This document shows positions 18,579-28,419 of a stretch of DNA of 64,000 nt, in pieces (position 1 is the stretch's first letter; the number at the start of each line of letters is the position of its first letter). Below the pieces are notes generated by a model, which was given only the letters and a program-made list of their open reading frames with translations, had not been told where the DNA came from and did no database searches. Origin of the DNA: Candidatus Gastranaerophilales bacterium (lineage in GTDB: Bacteria > Cyanobacteriota > Vampirovibrionia > Gastranaerophilales > Gastranaerophilaceae); the NCBI GenBank assembly GCA_947588745.1, contig CANPYW010000003.1:1-64000 (forward strand), given 5' to 3'. The position numbers were made by a program, and so were the translations under genes.

Positions 18579-20288
18579 ATGGAATTAGAAGAAATAATAA
18601 AAGTCGCAAAAGGTGAAGAAAAAGCCGATTTAGTTATTAAAAATGCTCAGGTTATCAATGTTTTTACGGAAGAAATATATAATGCGGATGTGGCAATAAA
18701 AGACGGAATTATTGCAGGTGTCGGAAGCAATTATAAGGGAAAATGTGAAATTGATGCTTTAGGCTGTTACTTATCACCTTCTTTTATTGACGGACACGTC
18801 CATATCGAAAGTTCTATGCTTTTACCATCTGAATTTGCCAAAATGGTTGTACCATCAGGTACTACAACGGTTATAGCTGATCCGCATGAAATTTCTAACG
18901 TAATAGGTTTACATGGTATAAGTTTTATGAGAGAAGCCTCTAAGGATTTACCTCTTGACGTATATATGATGCTGCCATCGTGCGTTCCCGCTTCACCATA
19001 CGAAACATCGGGCTTTGAATTAAACAGTTATGATTTATCTTTGTTAATAGAAAGCCCCTGGGTGCTTGGAATTGCAGAAATGATGAACTTCCCAGGTGTT
19101 ATTAATTTGGATAAAGAAGTTTTAGCTAAATTAAAACTGGGGTTAGAAAAAAATAAACGAATAGACGGACACGCACCTTATTTATCAGGTAAGGAATTAT
19201 GTGCCTATGCTGCTGCGGGAATAACATCAGACCACGAGTGTACAAAACCTGCTGAAGCTTTGGAAAAAATAAGAAACGGCATGTTTTTAATGGTTAGAGA
19301 AGGTAGTGCAGCAAGGGATTTAGAGGCATTAATTCCTGTGTTAAAAAAATACCCGACACGAAAATGCATGTTCGTAACAGATGACAGATATCCTTATGAA
19401 CTAAGCGAACACATTAATAAAATGGTAAGAAAATCTGTAGAAAAGGGAATAAATCCAATTCAGGCAATACAAATGGCAAGTATAAATACAGCCGAATATT
19501 TCGGTTTAAAACGTCTTGGTGCAATAGCTCCCGGGTATAAAGCCGATATGCTTTTACTTCCGAATTTATCCGATTTTATTCCACAAATGGTAATAAAAAA
19601 CGGGGTAGTTGTTGCTGAAAATTCAAAAATGACAGCAGAAATCAAAAGGAAAACATTATCTTCACTTAGAGGAACTGTCAATATACGCTGGTTAGAACAA
19701 GATGATATAAAAATTATAGCAAAATCAGATACTGTTAAAGCAATAGAAGTAAATGACGGACAACTTGTGACAAAATGCGTAAAAGCCAAAATAAAAGTAA
19801 TAAACGGTTTTGCAGAAAGTAATATTGATGATGATATTTTAAAAATTCTTGTTATAGAACGTCATAAAGCAAGCGGGAATATTGGCATAGGTTTTGTTAA
19901 AGGTTTCGGAATTAAATCGGGAGCAATAGCATCAACAGTTGCCCATGATTCGCATAATATGATTGTTATAGGTACTAATGATGAAGATATGATGAAAGCA
20001 ATAAAAGAACTTGTAAAGTCACAAGGCGGTAAAGTTATTGTTAAAAATGGAAAAGTTGAAGCAAAACTTGATCTGCCGATTGCGGGTTTAATGTCCGAAG
20101 AAAGTGCTGAAACTGTTATAGAAAAATATAATGAACTCAAAAAATGCGAAAAACTAATAGGTTGCAAATTAAAAGAACCTTTTATGACAATGGCGTTTTT
20201 GTCTTTATCTGTAATTCCCGAATTAAAATTAACAGATAAAGGACTTATGGATGTTGTTAAAAATAAATTTACCGATTTATTTATATAA
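18579..20288 (+). CDS. ade: Adenine deaminase
   Basis: Deaminates adenine to hypoxanthine for purine salvage. The 569-residue amidohydrolase has the metal-binding GHVHIESSM (about 71-79), VIADPHEISNV, the later DGHAPYL, the SDHECT motif, and the family C-terminal domain with TVAHDSHNMIVIG. Length is standard for Ade. Its end is 7 bases from the convergent dtd end. No purine operon partner is adjacent. Confidence 0.94.
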   Translation: MELEEIIKVAKGEEKADLVIKNAQVINVFTEEIYNADVAIKDGIIAGVGSNYKGKCEIDALGCYLSPSFIDGHVHIESSMLLPSEFAKMVVPSGTTTVIADPHEISNVIGLHGISFMREASKDLPLDVYMMLPSCVPASPYETSGFELNSYDLSLLIESPWVLGIAEMMNFPGVINLDKEVLAKLKLGLEKNKRIDGHAPYLSGKELCAYAAAGITSDHECTKPAEALEKIRNGMFLMVREGSAARDLEALIPVLKKYPTRKCMFVTDDRYPYELSEHINKMVRKSVEKGINPIQAIQMASINTAEYFGLKRLGAIAPGYKADMLLLPNLSDFIPQMVIKNGVVVAENSKMTAEIKRKTLSSLRGTVNIRWLEQDDIKIIAKSDTVKAIEVNDGQLVTKCVKAKIKVINGFAESNIDDDILKILVIERHKASGNIGIGFVKGFGIKSGAIASTVAHDSHNMIVIGTNDEDMMKAIKELVKSQGGKVIVKNGKVEAKLDLPIAGLMSEESAETVIEKYNELKKCEKLIGCKLKEPFMTMAFLSLSVIPELKLTDKGLMDVVKNKFTDLFI

Positions 20289-20295
20289 AAAAATA

Positions 20296-20742
20296 TTATA
20301 ATAACGGGGCTTCAATAATAAATGTAACAGGGCCGTCATTTAAAAGTTCCACTTTCATATCAGCACCAAAAATGCCTGTTTGTACCGGAATACTATGTTC
20401 TTTTACTTTTTTTACAAAATATTCATACATGTCATTAGCTTCAGCAGGCGGCATTGCATTATCAAAACTCGGTCTTGTACCTTTCTTTACCGCTGCACAC
20501 AATGTAAACTGAGATACAATCAATATTTCTCCGTTTACATCTTTAATTGATAAATTCATTTTATCATTTTCGTCATTAAAACATCTTAATACCGATATTT
20601 TATCGGCTAACCAATCAGCTTGTGCTTTTGTATCATTCTTTTCTACGCCTAAAAGAATAAGATAGCCGGAATTAATGGAACTTATTGTCTTACCATCAAC
20701 GGTTACGGAAGCTTTTTTAACTCTTTGCAGAACAACTTTCAT
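20296..20742 (-). CDS. dtd: D-aminoacyl-tRNA deacylase
   Basis: Removes D-amino acids (and glycine mischarged on tRNA-Ala) from tRNA. The 148-residue protein has SQFTL (about 77-81), GTRPSFDNAMPP and the C-terminal NDGPVTFIIE active-site motif. Its ATG shares one base with the stop of ridA upstream. It is the last gene of a gyrA-ridA-dtd unit, so two proofreading/clean-up enzymes follow DNA gyrase. Confidence 0.95.
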   Translation of the reverse strand: MKVVLQRVKKASVTVDGKTISSINSGYLILLGVEKNDTKAQADWLADKISVLRCFNDENDKMNLSIKDVNGEILIVSQFTLCAAVKKGTRPSFDNAMPPAEANDMYEYFVKKVKEHSIPVQTGIFGADMKVELLNDGPVTFIIEAPLL

Positions 20743-21116
20743 TATTTTACTGCTATAACTTCTATTTCAACTAATGCACCCTTAGGAAGTTCCTTAACCG
20801 CAACACAAGACCTTGCCGGTTTTGATATAAAAGCTTTTTCATAAATGCTGTTAAAAACAGAAAAATCTTTAATATCAGCTAAAAAACAAGTTGTTTTTAC
20901 AACATCTTGGAAGCTGAAACCCGCAGCTTCCAACAATCCTTTTATATTATCAAGCACTTGATTGGTTTGTTGTTCAATATCTCCGTCTAAAAAAGCATTC
21001 GTTATAGGATTAATTGCTATTTGACCGGAGCAATAAAGGGTATTACCGCAAAGATATGCTTGAGAATACGGGCCTATGGCTTTTGGTGCATTTTCTGTAG
21101 AAATAATTTTATTCAT
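20742..21116 (-). CDS. ridA: RidA-family enamine/imine deaminase
   Basis: Hydrolyses reactive enamines and imines released by PLP enzymes. The 124-residue protein has the RidA/YjgF features: '[21 protein letters not shown]' region (about 12-33), a conserved Arg in 'KPARSCVAV' (about 102) and 'VEIEVIAVK' at the end. Its start overlaps the end of gyrA by 8 bases and its stop overlaps the dtd start by one, so all three are translationally linked. Confidence 0.94.
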   Translation of the reverse strand: MNKIISTENAPKAIGPYSQAYLCGNTLYCSGQIAINPITNAFLDGDIEQQTNQVLDNIKGLLEAAGFSFQDVVKTTCFLADIKDFSVFNSIYEKAFISKPARSCVAVKELPKGALVEIEVIAVK

Positions 21117-23655
21117 TTTTATCTATATCCTCAAATTTATTTTGAACAGCATTTTCAACTTTTTCCATCATTGCTTCTTCACTTAACGAATCTTTTGTTT
21201 CCGTTACCACTATTTTATTAACGGTCATAACAGAGTCATTATCCATTAAGTTTTGTATCTTAACGCCTGTTGCAGGTCTGCCCTGACGTGAAATATCACC
21301 TGCTTTAATCCTTGAAACAATGCCGTTTTGAGTAACAACCATAATTTCATCAGTTTCTTCAACAACAGTTAATGCCACTAATCTCGAAGCGGAGGATTTA
21401 AACTTGGTGGCTATTAAACCTATACCTCCTCTATTTTGAGTTCTGAACTCGGACATTTTGGAGCGTTTTCCAAAACCGTCAGATGTTACGACCAAAAGGT
21501 CGGCATCAAAATTCTTTGGAACAATATCACAACCTATAATCGTATCAGACTCACGAAGCTTCATGGAATTTACGCCTCTTGCACTTCTGCCTAAAGGTCT
21601 TAAATCATCAAGTGCAAATCTAATTGCCATACCGCAGCTTGTTGCAATAAAGACTTCATCATTATTATTTGCCTGTTTTACCCAATTAAGCGTGTCGCCG
21701 TCCTCTAATCCTATTGCGATAATACCGTTCTTTCTGATTGCAGCGAAATTATCAAGTCCTATTTTCTTAATGTAACCTTTTTTTGTAAGCATTACCAAAT
21801 TGGATTGCGGGTCAAAATTTGAAACCGGAACAACCGCAGTTATTTGCTCATCCTGATTTATCGGTAAAACGTTAATAATCGGCAGTCCTTTTGCCTGTCT
21901 TGAACCTTCCGGGAAATCATAAACATTCAGACTGTATACTGTACCTTTATTCGAGAAGAATAATACTTTATCGTGCATCATAGCAGTAAAGAAATGACCG
22001 ACATCATCATCTTCTTTTGTTTTTATACCTCCCTTTCCTCTGGTTGCTCTGTTTTGTCTTTCAAAAGTATCAAGAGAAATACGTTTTATATAACCCTGAC
22101 GTGTAATAAATACAGCCATAGGAACATTCGGAGTTAAATCCTCAATTGTCATTTCGTCGGATTCCGGAAGAATTTGCGTTTTTCTTTCATCACCGTATTT
22201 TTCTTTATCCTCGTTCAGCTCGACTTTTATTAAAGCCAATACTTTATTTCTGTCTGATAATAAATCTTCATATTCTGCAATTTTCTTCTTCAATTCATCA
22301 TACTCGGCTTTAATCTTGTCTTGTTCCAATCCTGTTAATCTTCTTAACTGCATTTCCAGAATTGCATTTGCCTGATCAACATCCAAACCGAATTTTGACA
22401 TCAAACCAACTCTTGCATCATCCGTTGTTTTGGACTTTTTAATAAGTTCAATAACATCATCTAAACTTGCAAGTGCTACAAGCAAACCCTCCAAAATATG
22501 AGCTCTCATTTTAGCTTTTTTCAAGAAGAATAATGTTCTTCTTGTAATAATTTCAACTCTGTGTTCAATAAATTCGTTAAGAACTTCGAGTAAATTCATT
22601 AATCTCGGCTGAGTACCTACCAAAGCAAGCATATTAACACCGAAAGTAGCCGTTAATTGAGTATATTTGTATAAATTATTTCTTACAACATCTGGTTTAG
22701 CATCACGCTTTAATTCAATAACTATACGCATGCCATCACGGTCAGATTCATCACGAATATCCGATATACCATCGATTTTTTTATCTCTGACAAGCTCAGC
22801 TATTTTTGTAATTAAAACTGATTTGTTAACCTGATAAGGAATTTCCGTAACAACAATGGCGGTTCTTGACTGTCTGCCTCCACCCGCTTGTATTTCTTCA
22901 AACGAAGAAACAGCGGACATCTTAATAGAACCACGCCCTGTTGTGTATGCTTTTCTGATTTCCGATACACCAATAATACTTGCACCAGTCGGGAAATCAG
23001 GCCCTTTTATATAATGCATAAGTTCATCAACTGTTAAATTGGGGTTATCTATTAATGCAATAGTACCGTCAACTATTTCACACAGATTGTGCGGTGGAAC
23101 ATTCGTTGCCATACCGACGGCAATACCTGAAACACCGTTTAATAATAACATCGGAAGTCTTACGGGCAGAACGGAAGGTTCAGACAAAGAACCGTCAAAG
23201 TTCGGTACAAAATCTACCGTTTCACAATCAATATCGGCAAGCATAGACGTTGTAATTTTATGCATTCTTGCTTCGGTATACCTCATTGCGGCAGCACCGT
23301 CACCGTCAACAGAACCAAAGTTACCATGCCCGTCAACCGTTAAATATCTTGTGGAAAAATCCTGTGCCATACGAACCAAAGCTTCATAAACAGCCGTATC
23401 ACCATGCGGGTGATATTTACCCAAAACTTCACCGACGATTCTGGCACATTTTTTAAACGGTTTATCGGGAGTCATTCCAAGTTCGTTCATAGCAAACAGA
23501 ATACGTCTGTGAACAGGTTTTAAGCCGTCACGAACATCCGGAAGTGCCCTGCCTATAATAACGGACATCGCATAATCAATATAGCATTGCTTCATCTGTT
23601 CTCTAATATTAACGGGAACTATTTTTCCGTCTTCAAAAAAATTTTGCTGAGCCAA
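21109..23655 (-). CDS. gyrA: DNA gyrase subunit A
   Basis: Breakage-reunion subunit that introduces negative supercoils with GyrB. The 848-residue protein has the catalytic Tyr126 in AAMRYTE. The quinolone-resistance region is [10 protein letters not shown]; position 87 (E. coli Ser83) is Thr and 91 (E. coli Asp87) is Glu. Thr and Glu here may be natural lineage residues and do not by themselves show resistance. The C-terminal beta-pinwheel repeats are intact, including a GyrA-box-like [10 protein letters not shown] that argues for true gyrase over ParC. It is first in the operon with ridA and dtd; gyrB is not in the window. Confidence 0.93.
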   Translation of the reverse strand: MAQQNFFEDGKIVPVNIREQMKQCYIDYAMSVIIGRALPDVRDGLKPVHRRILFAMNELGMTPDKPFKKCARIVGEVLGKYHPHGDTAVYEALVRMAQDFSTRYLTVDGHGNFGSVDGDGAAAMRYTEARMHKITTSMLADIDCETVDFVPNFDGSLSEPSVLPVRLPMLLLNGVSGIAVGMATNVPPHNLCEIVDGTIALIDNPNLTVDELMHYIKGPDFPTGASIIGVSEIRKAYTTGRGSIKMSAVSSFEEIQAGGGRQSRTAIVVTEIPYQVNKSVLITKIAELVRDKKIDGISDIRDESDRDGMRIVIELKRDAKPDVVRNNLYKYTQLTATFGVNMLALVGTQPRLMNLLEVLNEFIEHRVEIITRRTLFFLKKAKMRAHILEGLLVALASLDDVIELIKKSKTTDDARVGLMSKFGLDVDQANAILEMQLRRLTGLEQDKIKAEYDELKKKIAEYEDLLSDRNKVLALIKVELNEDKEKYGDERKTQILPESDEMTIEDLTPNVPMAVFITRQGYIKRISLDTFERQNRATRGKGGIKTKEDDDVGHFFTAMMHDKVLFFSNKGTVYSLNVYDFPEGSRQAKGLPIINVLPINQDEQITAVVPVSNFDPQSNLVMLTKKGYIKKIGLDNFAAIRKNGIIAIGLEDGDTLNWVKQANNNDEVFIATSCGMAIRFALDDLRPLGRSARGVNSMKLRESDTIIGCDIVPKNFDADLLVVTSDGFGKRSKMSEFRTQNRGGIGLIATKFKSSASRLVALTVVEETDEIMVVTQNGIVSRIKAGDISRQGRPATGVKIQNLMDNDSVMTVNKIVVTETKDSLSEEAMMEKVENAVQNKFEDIDKNE

Positions 23656-23847
23656 ACCTCTACCCCTTTATAAAAACTAATATATTCTCACTCATGATAG
23701 CTATATTTTATCATAAACATTTAGTGGTATAAAATCATTATAATATATTTTCTTGTAATAATTGTTAACAAAAAGGACAAAAATATTTTGTTTTGCATTT
23801 GATTTTGATATAGTCAAAAAAATACTAAGTATGAAAAGGAACGAATT

Positions 23848-24708
23848 GTGACAACGGCACTTAGTCAAAAATATACGGAACGAAAATTTTTTGAGAATAA
23901 GTATTCTACCTCTCCCGCAGATAATTTACAGTATGTGGAAATGCAGTTATTTAAAATTTTTGAAGACGAATTTCGTTCGGAACATTCGATTATTTTAAAT
24001 TATCGTCCTCAAATAATATACAAATTAGCACAGTTTATTACGGGCGAAATTAAGCGTTCAGCATCTATCGGTATTGCTGGTGAAACGGCAAGCGGAAAAT
24101 CCACCATAACAATGGATATAATAGACACAATTAATGCTTTTTCTAAAAACTATGGGTTAGAAAAAACTATTACACGTGTAAATACAGATGATTATTATTA
24201 TGACCGTTCAAAAGAAGTTGAAGCTGCAGGCGGTATGGCTGAATTTGCTAAAAATTATGATTTTGATGTTCCTGAAGCATTGGAATTGGATTTGATGTAT
24301 AAACACATACAAGAGTTACTTTCGGGTAAATCAGTTATGCTTCCGAAATATGATATGTCGGGAACTACAATAAGAACAGATAATTATACGCTGGCAGAAC
24401 CTTCAAAAATTATTATTTCGGAGGGTTTATTTGCACTAACGGAAAAAATCAGAGATGCTTTTGATTTTAAAATATATATAGATATCGATAACGAAATTCA
24501 AAAAGAAAGATTTTTTATAAGAGCAAATGAGCGTAATTTAGGTGCATCCGCAGACAGTATTTATGTAAATGCACTTGAAAAAGCAAAGTTTTATATTCGG
24601 CCTTGCAGATTTCACGCAGATATTGTACTTACAGGTGAAGCACAAAGAGTCAAATATAAATTATTTATAAATAAAATACTTAAATTAATTGAAAATATAA
24701 ATTTCTAA
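23848..24708 (+). CDS. Uridine kinase / phosphoribulokinase-like P-loop kinase
   Basis: A 286-residue kinase with Walker A GETASGKST at 78-86. NTDDYYYDR (about 112-120) and the 'FDVPEALELDLM' segment are typical of uridine kinases. 'ISEGLFAL' matches the Walker B region. Residues 1-65 form an extra N-terminal helical part not seen in E. coli Udk. The start is GTG with an AAAAGGA site. It leads a run of nadD, yqeK and HAD genes with short gaps, all tied to nucleotide metabolism. It could phosphorylate uridine or another ribose-like compound. Confidence 0.8.
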   Translation: MTTALSQKYTERKFFENKYSTSPADNLQYVEMQLFKIFEDEFRSEHSIILNYRPQIIYKLAQFITGEIKRSASIGIAGETASGKSTITMDIIDTINAFSKNYGLEKTITRVNTDDYYYDRSKEVEAAGGMAEFAKNYDFDVPEALELDLMYKHIQELLSGKSVMLPKYDMSGTTIRTDNYTLAEPSKIIISEGLFALTEKIRDAFDFKIYIDIDNEIQKERFFIRANERNLGASADSIYVNALEKAKFYIRPCRFHADIVLTGEAQRVKYKLFINKILKLIENINF

Positions 24709-24722
24709 TAAGGTTTAATAAA

Positions 24723-25322
24723 ATGAAAGTTTGTGTATATCAAGGCAGTTTTAATCCTATTCATAATGCACATATTGAAATGGCAAAATATGTTTATAGT
24801 AAGTTAGAATTTGACAAAATAGTTTTTATACCTGCATTTATTCCTCCGCATAAAAATTCAAAAGATTTTGATTATAATAATGCAATACACAGGCTTAATA
24901 TGGTTGAGCTTGCGGTAAAAGAATATCCTTATTTTGATGTTTCGGCAATCGAATATACAAGAAATCAACCATCATATACTTATGACACTATTGTTAAAAT
25001 TAAAGAGATAAAAAACACTGATGATAAAATTTATTTTATAATTGGTACGGATGCTTTTCTTAAAATTGAAAGTTGGTATAAATCAGATGAGCTTAAGAAA
25101 CTTGTTAAGTTTTTACTTTTTGTAAGAGCAAATCAATTTAATGAAAAACCTTTTTATGACCTTTACTTGAAAGGTTACGAATTTATGCTTATGAAAATGC
25201 CTTTTATAAATATTTCATCAAGTGAAATCAGAAAAAAAATAAAGAAAAAAGAAAATATTTGTGATATAGTACCTCCTAAAGTAGTAGAATATATAAACCA
25301 AAATGATTTATACAAAATTTAG
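24723..25322 (+). CDS. nadD: Nicotinate-nucleotide adenylyltransferase
   Basis: Makes deamido-NAD from nicotinate mononucleotide and ATP. The 199-residue protein has the nucleotidyltransferase signature GSFNPIHNAH (about 8-17), FIPPHK and the C-terminal ISSSEIRKKI motif. It overlaps yqeK by 20 bases. The nadD-yqeK pair is common; the ribosomal silencing factor gene rsfS that often follows is replaced here by a HAD hydrolase. Confidence 0.93.
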   Translation: MKVCVYQGSFNPIHNAHIEMAKYVYSKLEFDKIVFIPAFIPPHKNSKDFDYNNAIHRLNMVELAVKEYPYFDVSAIEYTRNQPSYTYDTIVKIKEIKNTDDKIYFIIGTDAFLKIESWYKSDELKKLVKFLLFVRANQFNEKPFYDLYLKGYEFMLMKMPFINISSSEIRKKIKKKENICDIVPPKVVEYINQNDLYKI

Positions 25323-25890
25323 TATAGAAGAGTTAAAGGATAAATTACATAACTGTCTGAATGAGGAAAGATATATTCATTCGTTAGGGGTAATGGAAAT
25401 GTCCGTAAAACTTGCTAAAGAGTATAATTTGGATGAAGAAAAAGCTATGCTTGCAGGTTTATTACACGACTGTGCAAAGTGCTTTTCAAAAACCGAACTT
25501 TTAAAATATTCCGATTTATTTGAAGATTGCGAAAAATTAACGGTAAAAACGTGGCACGCACCTGTTGGTGCTATTATTGCTAAATCTGATTATGATATAA
25601 ATGATGATGAAATTTTATCGGCAATCAGGTGGCATACTATCGGAAAAAATAATATGAGTGATTTTGAAAAAATTATTTTTCTTGCAGATAAAATAGAGCA
25701 TAGAACAAGGGAAATCGAATTCAGAGAAAAAATCGAAAGCGTATTAAACACATCACATAATCTCGATTTAGCACTTTTAAAGAGTTTTAAAATTACAATT
25801 AAAAGTTTATTAAAACGTAATCTGCCTATTTGTTATCAAACCGTTGATGTATATAATTCATTGCTGGAAAAGGTAAACGACAGTATATGA
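25303..25890 (+). CDS. yqeK: YqeK-family HD-domain phosphohydrolase
   Basis: A 195-residue HD-domain protein. Members of this family hydrolyse diadenosine tetraphosphate symmetrically. The metal motif is H-x-n-HD: HSLGVMEM (about 27), LLHDCAK (about 50-56), HAPVGA (about 85) and an ILADKIEH-like 'FLADKIEHRTR' (about 126-136). The ATG lies inside the end of nadD, and its stop overlaps the HAD start by 4 bases (ATGA). Confidence 0.9.
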   Translation: MIYTKFSIEELKDKLHNCLNEERYIHSLGVMEMSVKLAKEYNLDEEKAMLAGLLHDCAKCFSKTELLKYSDLFEDCEKLTVKTWHAPVGAIIAKSDYDINDDEILSAIRWHTIGKNNMSDFEKIIFLADKIEHRTREIEFREKIESVLNTSHNLDLALLKSFKITIKSLLKRNLPICYQTVDVYNSLLEKVNDSI

Positions 25891-26561
25891 AAACAATTCT
25901 GATTGATATAGATGATACAATTTTTGATTTCAAAGCGTGTGCAAAAGCAACTATTGATAAAGCTTCTAAAGAATATAATTTTATTTTTACAAAAGATATG
26001 TTTTTATACTACCTGAGCGTAAATGCAAAGCTATGGAAACAATATGAAAGCGGGCTAATAACAAAAAATACCATATTTGAAGAACGATTTAAAACTGTTT
26101 TTGATACTTTTAATATTGATATAGACGGTATTGAATTTGAAGATAAATTCCAAAAATTCTTTCAAAATGAGTGTATTTTTATAAACGGGGCAGAAAAAAT
26201 GCTTAAGTATTTAAGTTCAAAATATGATTTATATGCTGCTTCTAATTCTTTATACGAAAGTCAAAAATCAAGACTTACCAAGGCTGGAATTATAAAATAT
26301 TTTAAGGGATTGTTTATTTCGGATAAAATCGGGTTTCAAAAACCTCAAAAGGAGTTTTTCGAATATTGCTTTAAAAATATTCCTGATTTTAATAAAGAAG
26401 AAACCATAATAATAGGGGATTCTTTATCATCAGATATTCAGGGGGCTAACAATTCGGGAATTAAATGTTGCTGGTTTTGTTCCTCAGACAATCAGGAATG
26501 CAAATATTTAAAATATGATTACAAAATAACTTCTCTTGTACAAATTAAAGATATTCTTTAA
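25887..26561 (+). CDS. HAD-family hydrolase, YjjG-like nucleotidase
   Basis: A 224-residue haloacid dehalogenase-type phosphatase. Motif I is IDIDDTIFDF (about 5-14, nucleophile Asp in DIDDT), motif II AASNS (about 116), motif III Lys in FQKPQKEFF, and motif IV GDSLSSDIQGA. The fold and the helical cap resemble YjjG/pyrimidine 5'-nucleotidases. Its stop-to-start coupling with yqeK and the upstream uridine-kinase-like gene suggests a role with nucleotides. It is convergent with tspO, sharing 4 bases at the ends. Confidence 0.85.
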   Translation: MKTILIDIDDTIFDFKACAKATIDKASKEYNFIFTKDMFLYYLSVNAKLWKQYESGLITKNTIFEERFKTVFDTFNIDIDGIEFEDKFQKFFQNECIFINGAEKMLKYLSSKYDLYAASNSLYESQKSRLTKAGIIKYFKGLFISDKIGFQKPQKEFFEYCFKNIPDFNKEETIIIGDSLSSDIQGANNSGIKCCWFCSSDNQECKYLKYDYKITSLVQIKDIL

Positions 26562-26947
26562 TTAAGTACCAAATATCCGAAATTTAGATAAAAAGCAAAG
26601 CTTATCCAAATAAAATACGGAACAAGTAATAACGCCGCTGCTTTTGAATATATGACAAAAAGAATTAACGTAATTAAAGTGAAAAGCCACATAAACATTA
26701 GAATTATAAGTGCAAACAAAATATTCTGCATACCAAAGAATGCACATACCCAAGAAAAATTAAGCAATAACTGCATAAAAAAGAATAATAGTGCTATTTT
26801 CTTTCCTTTATTTAGCCCGCCTCTTATAAATAAAAAGAATGATACAGCAAGCATTGCATATAATATTATCCAAACGGGAGTAAATACCCAATCGGGTGGA
26901 GCTAAAAAGGGACTATTTAAACTGTGAAACCAATCCATATTTTTCAT
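26558..26947 (-). CDS. TspO/MBR family protein, short at the N-terminus
   Basis: A 129-residue membrane protein with the TspO core: 'LNSPFLAPPDWVFTPVWIILYAML' (about 9-32), 'NFSWVCAFFG', and a final helix with 'WISFAFYLNFGYL'. TspO proteins bind porphyrins and related ligands and usually have five helices in about 150-160 residues. Here the first helix is missing; an in-frame TAA lies three codons upstream of the ATG, so no longer form is possible. Four helices remain. It may be a natural short form or a decayed gene. Confidence 0.8.
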   Translation of the reverse strand: MKNMDWFHSLNSPFLAPPDWVFTPVWIILYAMLAVSFFLFIRGGLNKGKKIALLFFFMQLLLNFSWVCAFFGMQNILFALIILMFMWLFTLITLILFVIYSKAAALLLVPYFIWISFAFYLNFGYLVLN

Positions 26948-27001
26948 ATTTTTAGTTTACACATATTTTATGTAAAAGAAATTACCTGAAAAGCTAATAA
27001 T

Positions 27002-27745
27002 TTATTTATTGCTCATGTTAGCTAATATAATATTTCTTGCTATAACAGCTTCTTCTTTTGTTAATGGTTTTGTATCTTTTAACTTATATTCAAGATTTAA
27101 TTTTTTATATTTTTCAATAGCCATATTATGATACGGCAATACATCAAGTGCTTTAACATTTTTTAATTGAGATAAAAATTTTCCAAGCTGTTTTAAATAG
27201 TTTTCATTAAAAGTAATATCCGGAACTACAACGTGTCTAATCCAAACGGGCTTATTTATTTGAGAAAGATAAAGTGCAAAATCTAAAACATTTTTATTTG
27301 AAAAACCCGTTAATTTTTTGTGTTCTTCATCATTTATATGTTTGATATCAAGTAATACTAAATCTGTGTATTTCAATAAATTATTAATTTTATCAATACT
27401 TATATCGTTAAATAAAATACCTGATGTATCAAGTGTGGTATGAATATTTTTTAATTTTGCCTGTTTAAATAAATTTATGCAAAAATCAATCTGCAAAAGA
27501 GGCTCTCCACCCGATAACGTTAAACCTCCCGTTTTGAGAAACTCTTTTATATTGTCATATTTACTTAAGATATCATCTATACTGTATTGTTTATTATTAA
27601 CAATAGACCAGCTATCAGGATTATGACAGTACATACAACGCATTATACAACCTTGCATAAATACGACCATTCGTATACCTGGCCCGTCAACAGTACCAAA
27701 GGTTTCTATAGAATGAATATTTCCAATTCTTTCAATTTCTGTCAT
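27002..27745 (-). CDS. pflA: Pyruvate formate-lyase activating enzyme
   Basis: Radical SAM enzyme that installs the glycyl radical in pyruvate formate-lyase. The 247-residue protein has 'GTVDGPGIR' (17-25) and the cluster motif C-x3-C-x2-C at Cys33, Cys37 and Cys40 (YCHNPDSW). 'LTLSGGEPLLQ' is the SAM-binding GGE motif. Size and motifs fit PflA, without the extra ferredoxin domain of other glycyl-radical activases. No pflB or other glycyl-radical enzyme gene lies in the window. Confidence 0.9.
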   Translation of the reverse strand: MTEIERIGNIHSIETFGTVDGPGIRMVVFMQGCIMRCMYCHNPDSWSIVNNKQYSIDDILSKYDNIKEFLKTGGLTLSGGEPLLQIDFCINLFKQAKLKNIHTTLDTSGILFNDISIDKINNLLKYTDLVLLDIKHINDEEHKKLTGFSNKNVLDFALYLSQINKPVWIRHVVVPDITFNENYLKQLGKFLSQLKNVKALDVLPYHNMAIEKYKKLNLEYKLKDTKPLTKEEAVIARNIILANMSNK

Positions 27746-27840
27746 TATTGAATTTTATTTTAAATCCTTAAACAATTTTTTCCTGTGACATTATAATACT
27801 ATAGATTTTATTATACACAAAAATATTATTTCCCAATTAT

Positions 27841-27869
27841 TTGCATAATACTTAAAATTAGTTTATATT
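27841..27869 (+). promoter_or_regulatory. Likely promoter for flavodoxin
   Basis: TTGCAT (27841-27846), a 17-base spacer and TATATT (27864-27869), 20 bases before the start, with an AAAGGAG ribosome site between. Confidence 0.5.
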
Positions 27870-27888
27870 TATAAAAAAGGAGATATCT

Positions 27889-28383
27889 ATGTCTGATATG
27901 TTGATTGTATATTACTCTCAAATACAGGGTAATACGAAATATATTATTGATAAATGCGAAAAAGAATTTAATGCGGATATTATAAGAATAGATACTGTAG
28001 AGCCTTATGAAGGTAATATTGATGAGATATCCGCACAAGCCGAACACGAAATATTTCTCGATTTTAAACCGGAAATAATTCCAAATGATATTAAAATTGA
28101 CGGCTACAAAAAAATATTAATCGGAACGCCAACCTGGTGGTATACAATGGCACCGGCTGTTTTAACATTTATTTCTTCTCAGAATTGGGCAGGAAAAAAT
28201 GTTGCATTATTTGCTACAGATGCCGGCTGTCCGGGGCATTGTATTGAAGATATGATAAAGCTATGCAAAGGTGCAAATATATTTTCTACAAGGACTTTTG
28301 AATTTAATCTTCATGGCACAAATTATATGATAACCCCGGAAAAAGATTTAAAAGCCTGGATTAAAGAAATTAAAAGTTTTTAA
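27889..28383 (+). CDS. Flavodoxin-family protein
   Basis: A 164-residue FMN protein. The phosphate-binding loop is 'YYSQIQGNTKYI' (8-19), later aromatic FMN contacts lie in 'GTPTWWYTMAP' (about 83-93), and 'FATDAGCPG' closes the site. This is the flavodoxin_4-like type with a WWY signature, often acting in redox transfer or as a quinone/disulfide reductase partner. Strong AAAGGAG site. Its neighbour pflA is divergent; flavodoxin is a known electron donor for radical SAM activases, so the proximity may be functional. Confidence 0.85.
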   Translation: MSDMLIVYYSQIQGNTKYIIDKCEKEFNADIIRIDTVEPYEGNIDEISAQAEHEIFLDFKPEIIPNDIKIDGYKKILIGTPTWWYTMAPAVLTFISSQNWAGKNVALFATDAGCPGHCIEDMIKLCKGANIFSTRTFEFNLHGTNYMITPEKDLKAWIKEIKSF

Positions 28384-28386
28384 TTC

Positions 28387-28415
28387 AAAAAAACAAGCAA
28401 AATGCTTGTTTTTTT
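28387..28415. terminator. Bidirectional intrinsic terminator
   Basis: Stem ACAAGCA / TGCTTGT with a short loop, A run and T run on either side, between convergent flavodoxin and the SGNH pair. Confidence 0.85.
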
Positions 28416-28419
28416 ATCA

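Noticed and set aside
21458-21775. Open frames antisense to gyrA, including 23039-23389 and 23268-23456
   Set aside because: They lie wholly inside a complete gyrA and lack ribosome sites; they are frame shadows of it.
23351-23410. GyrA Thr87/Glu91 read as acquired quinolone resistance
   Set aside because: These residues can be natural in a lineage; without relatives for comparison no claim of resistance is supported.
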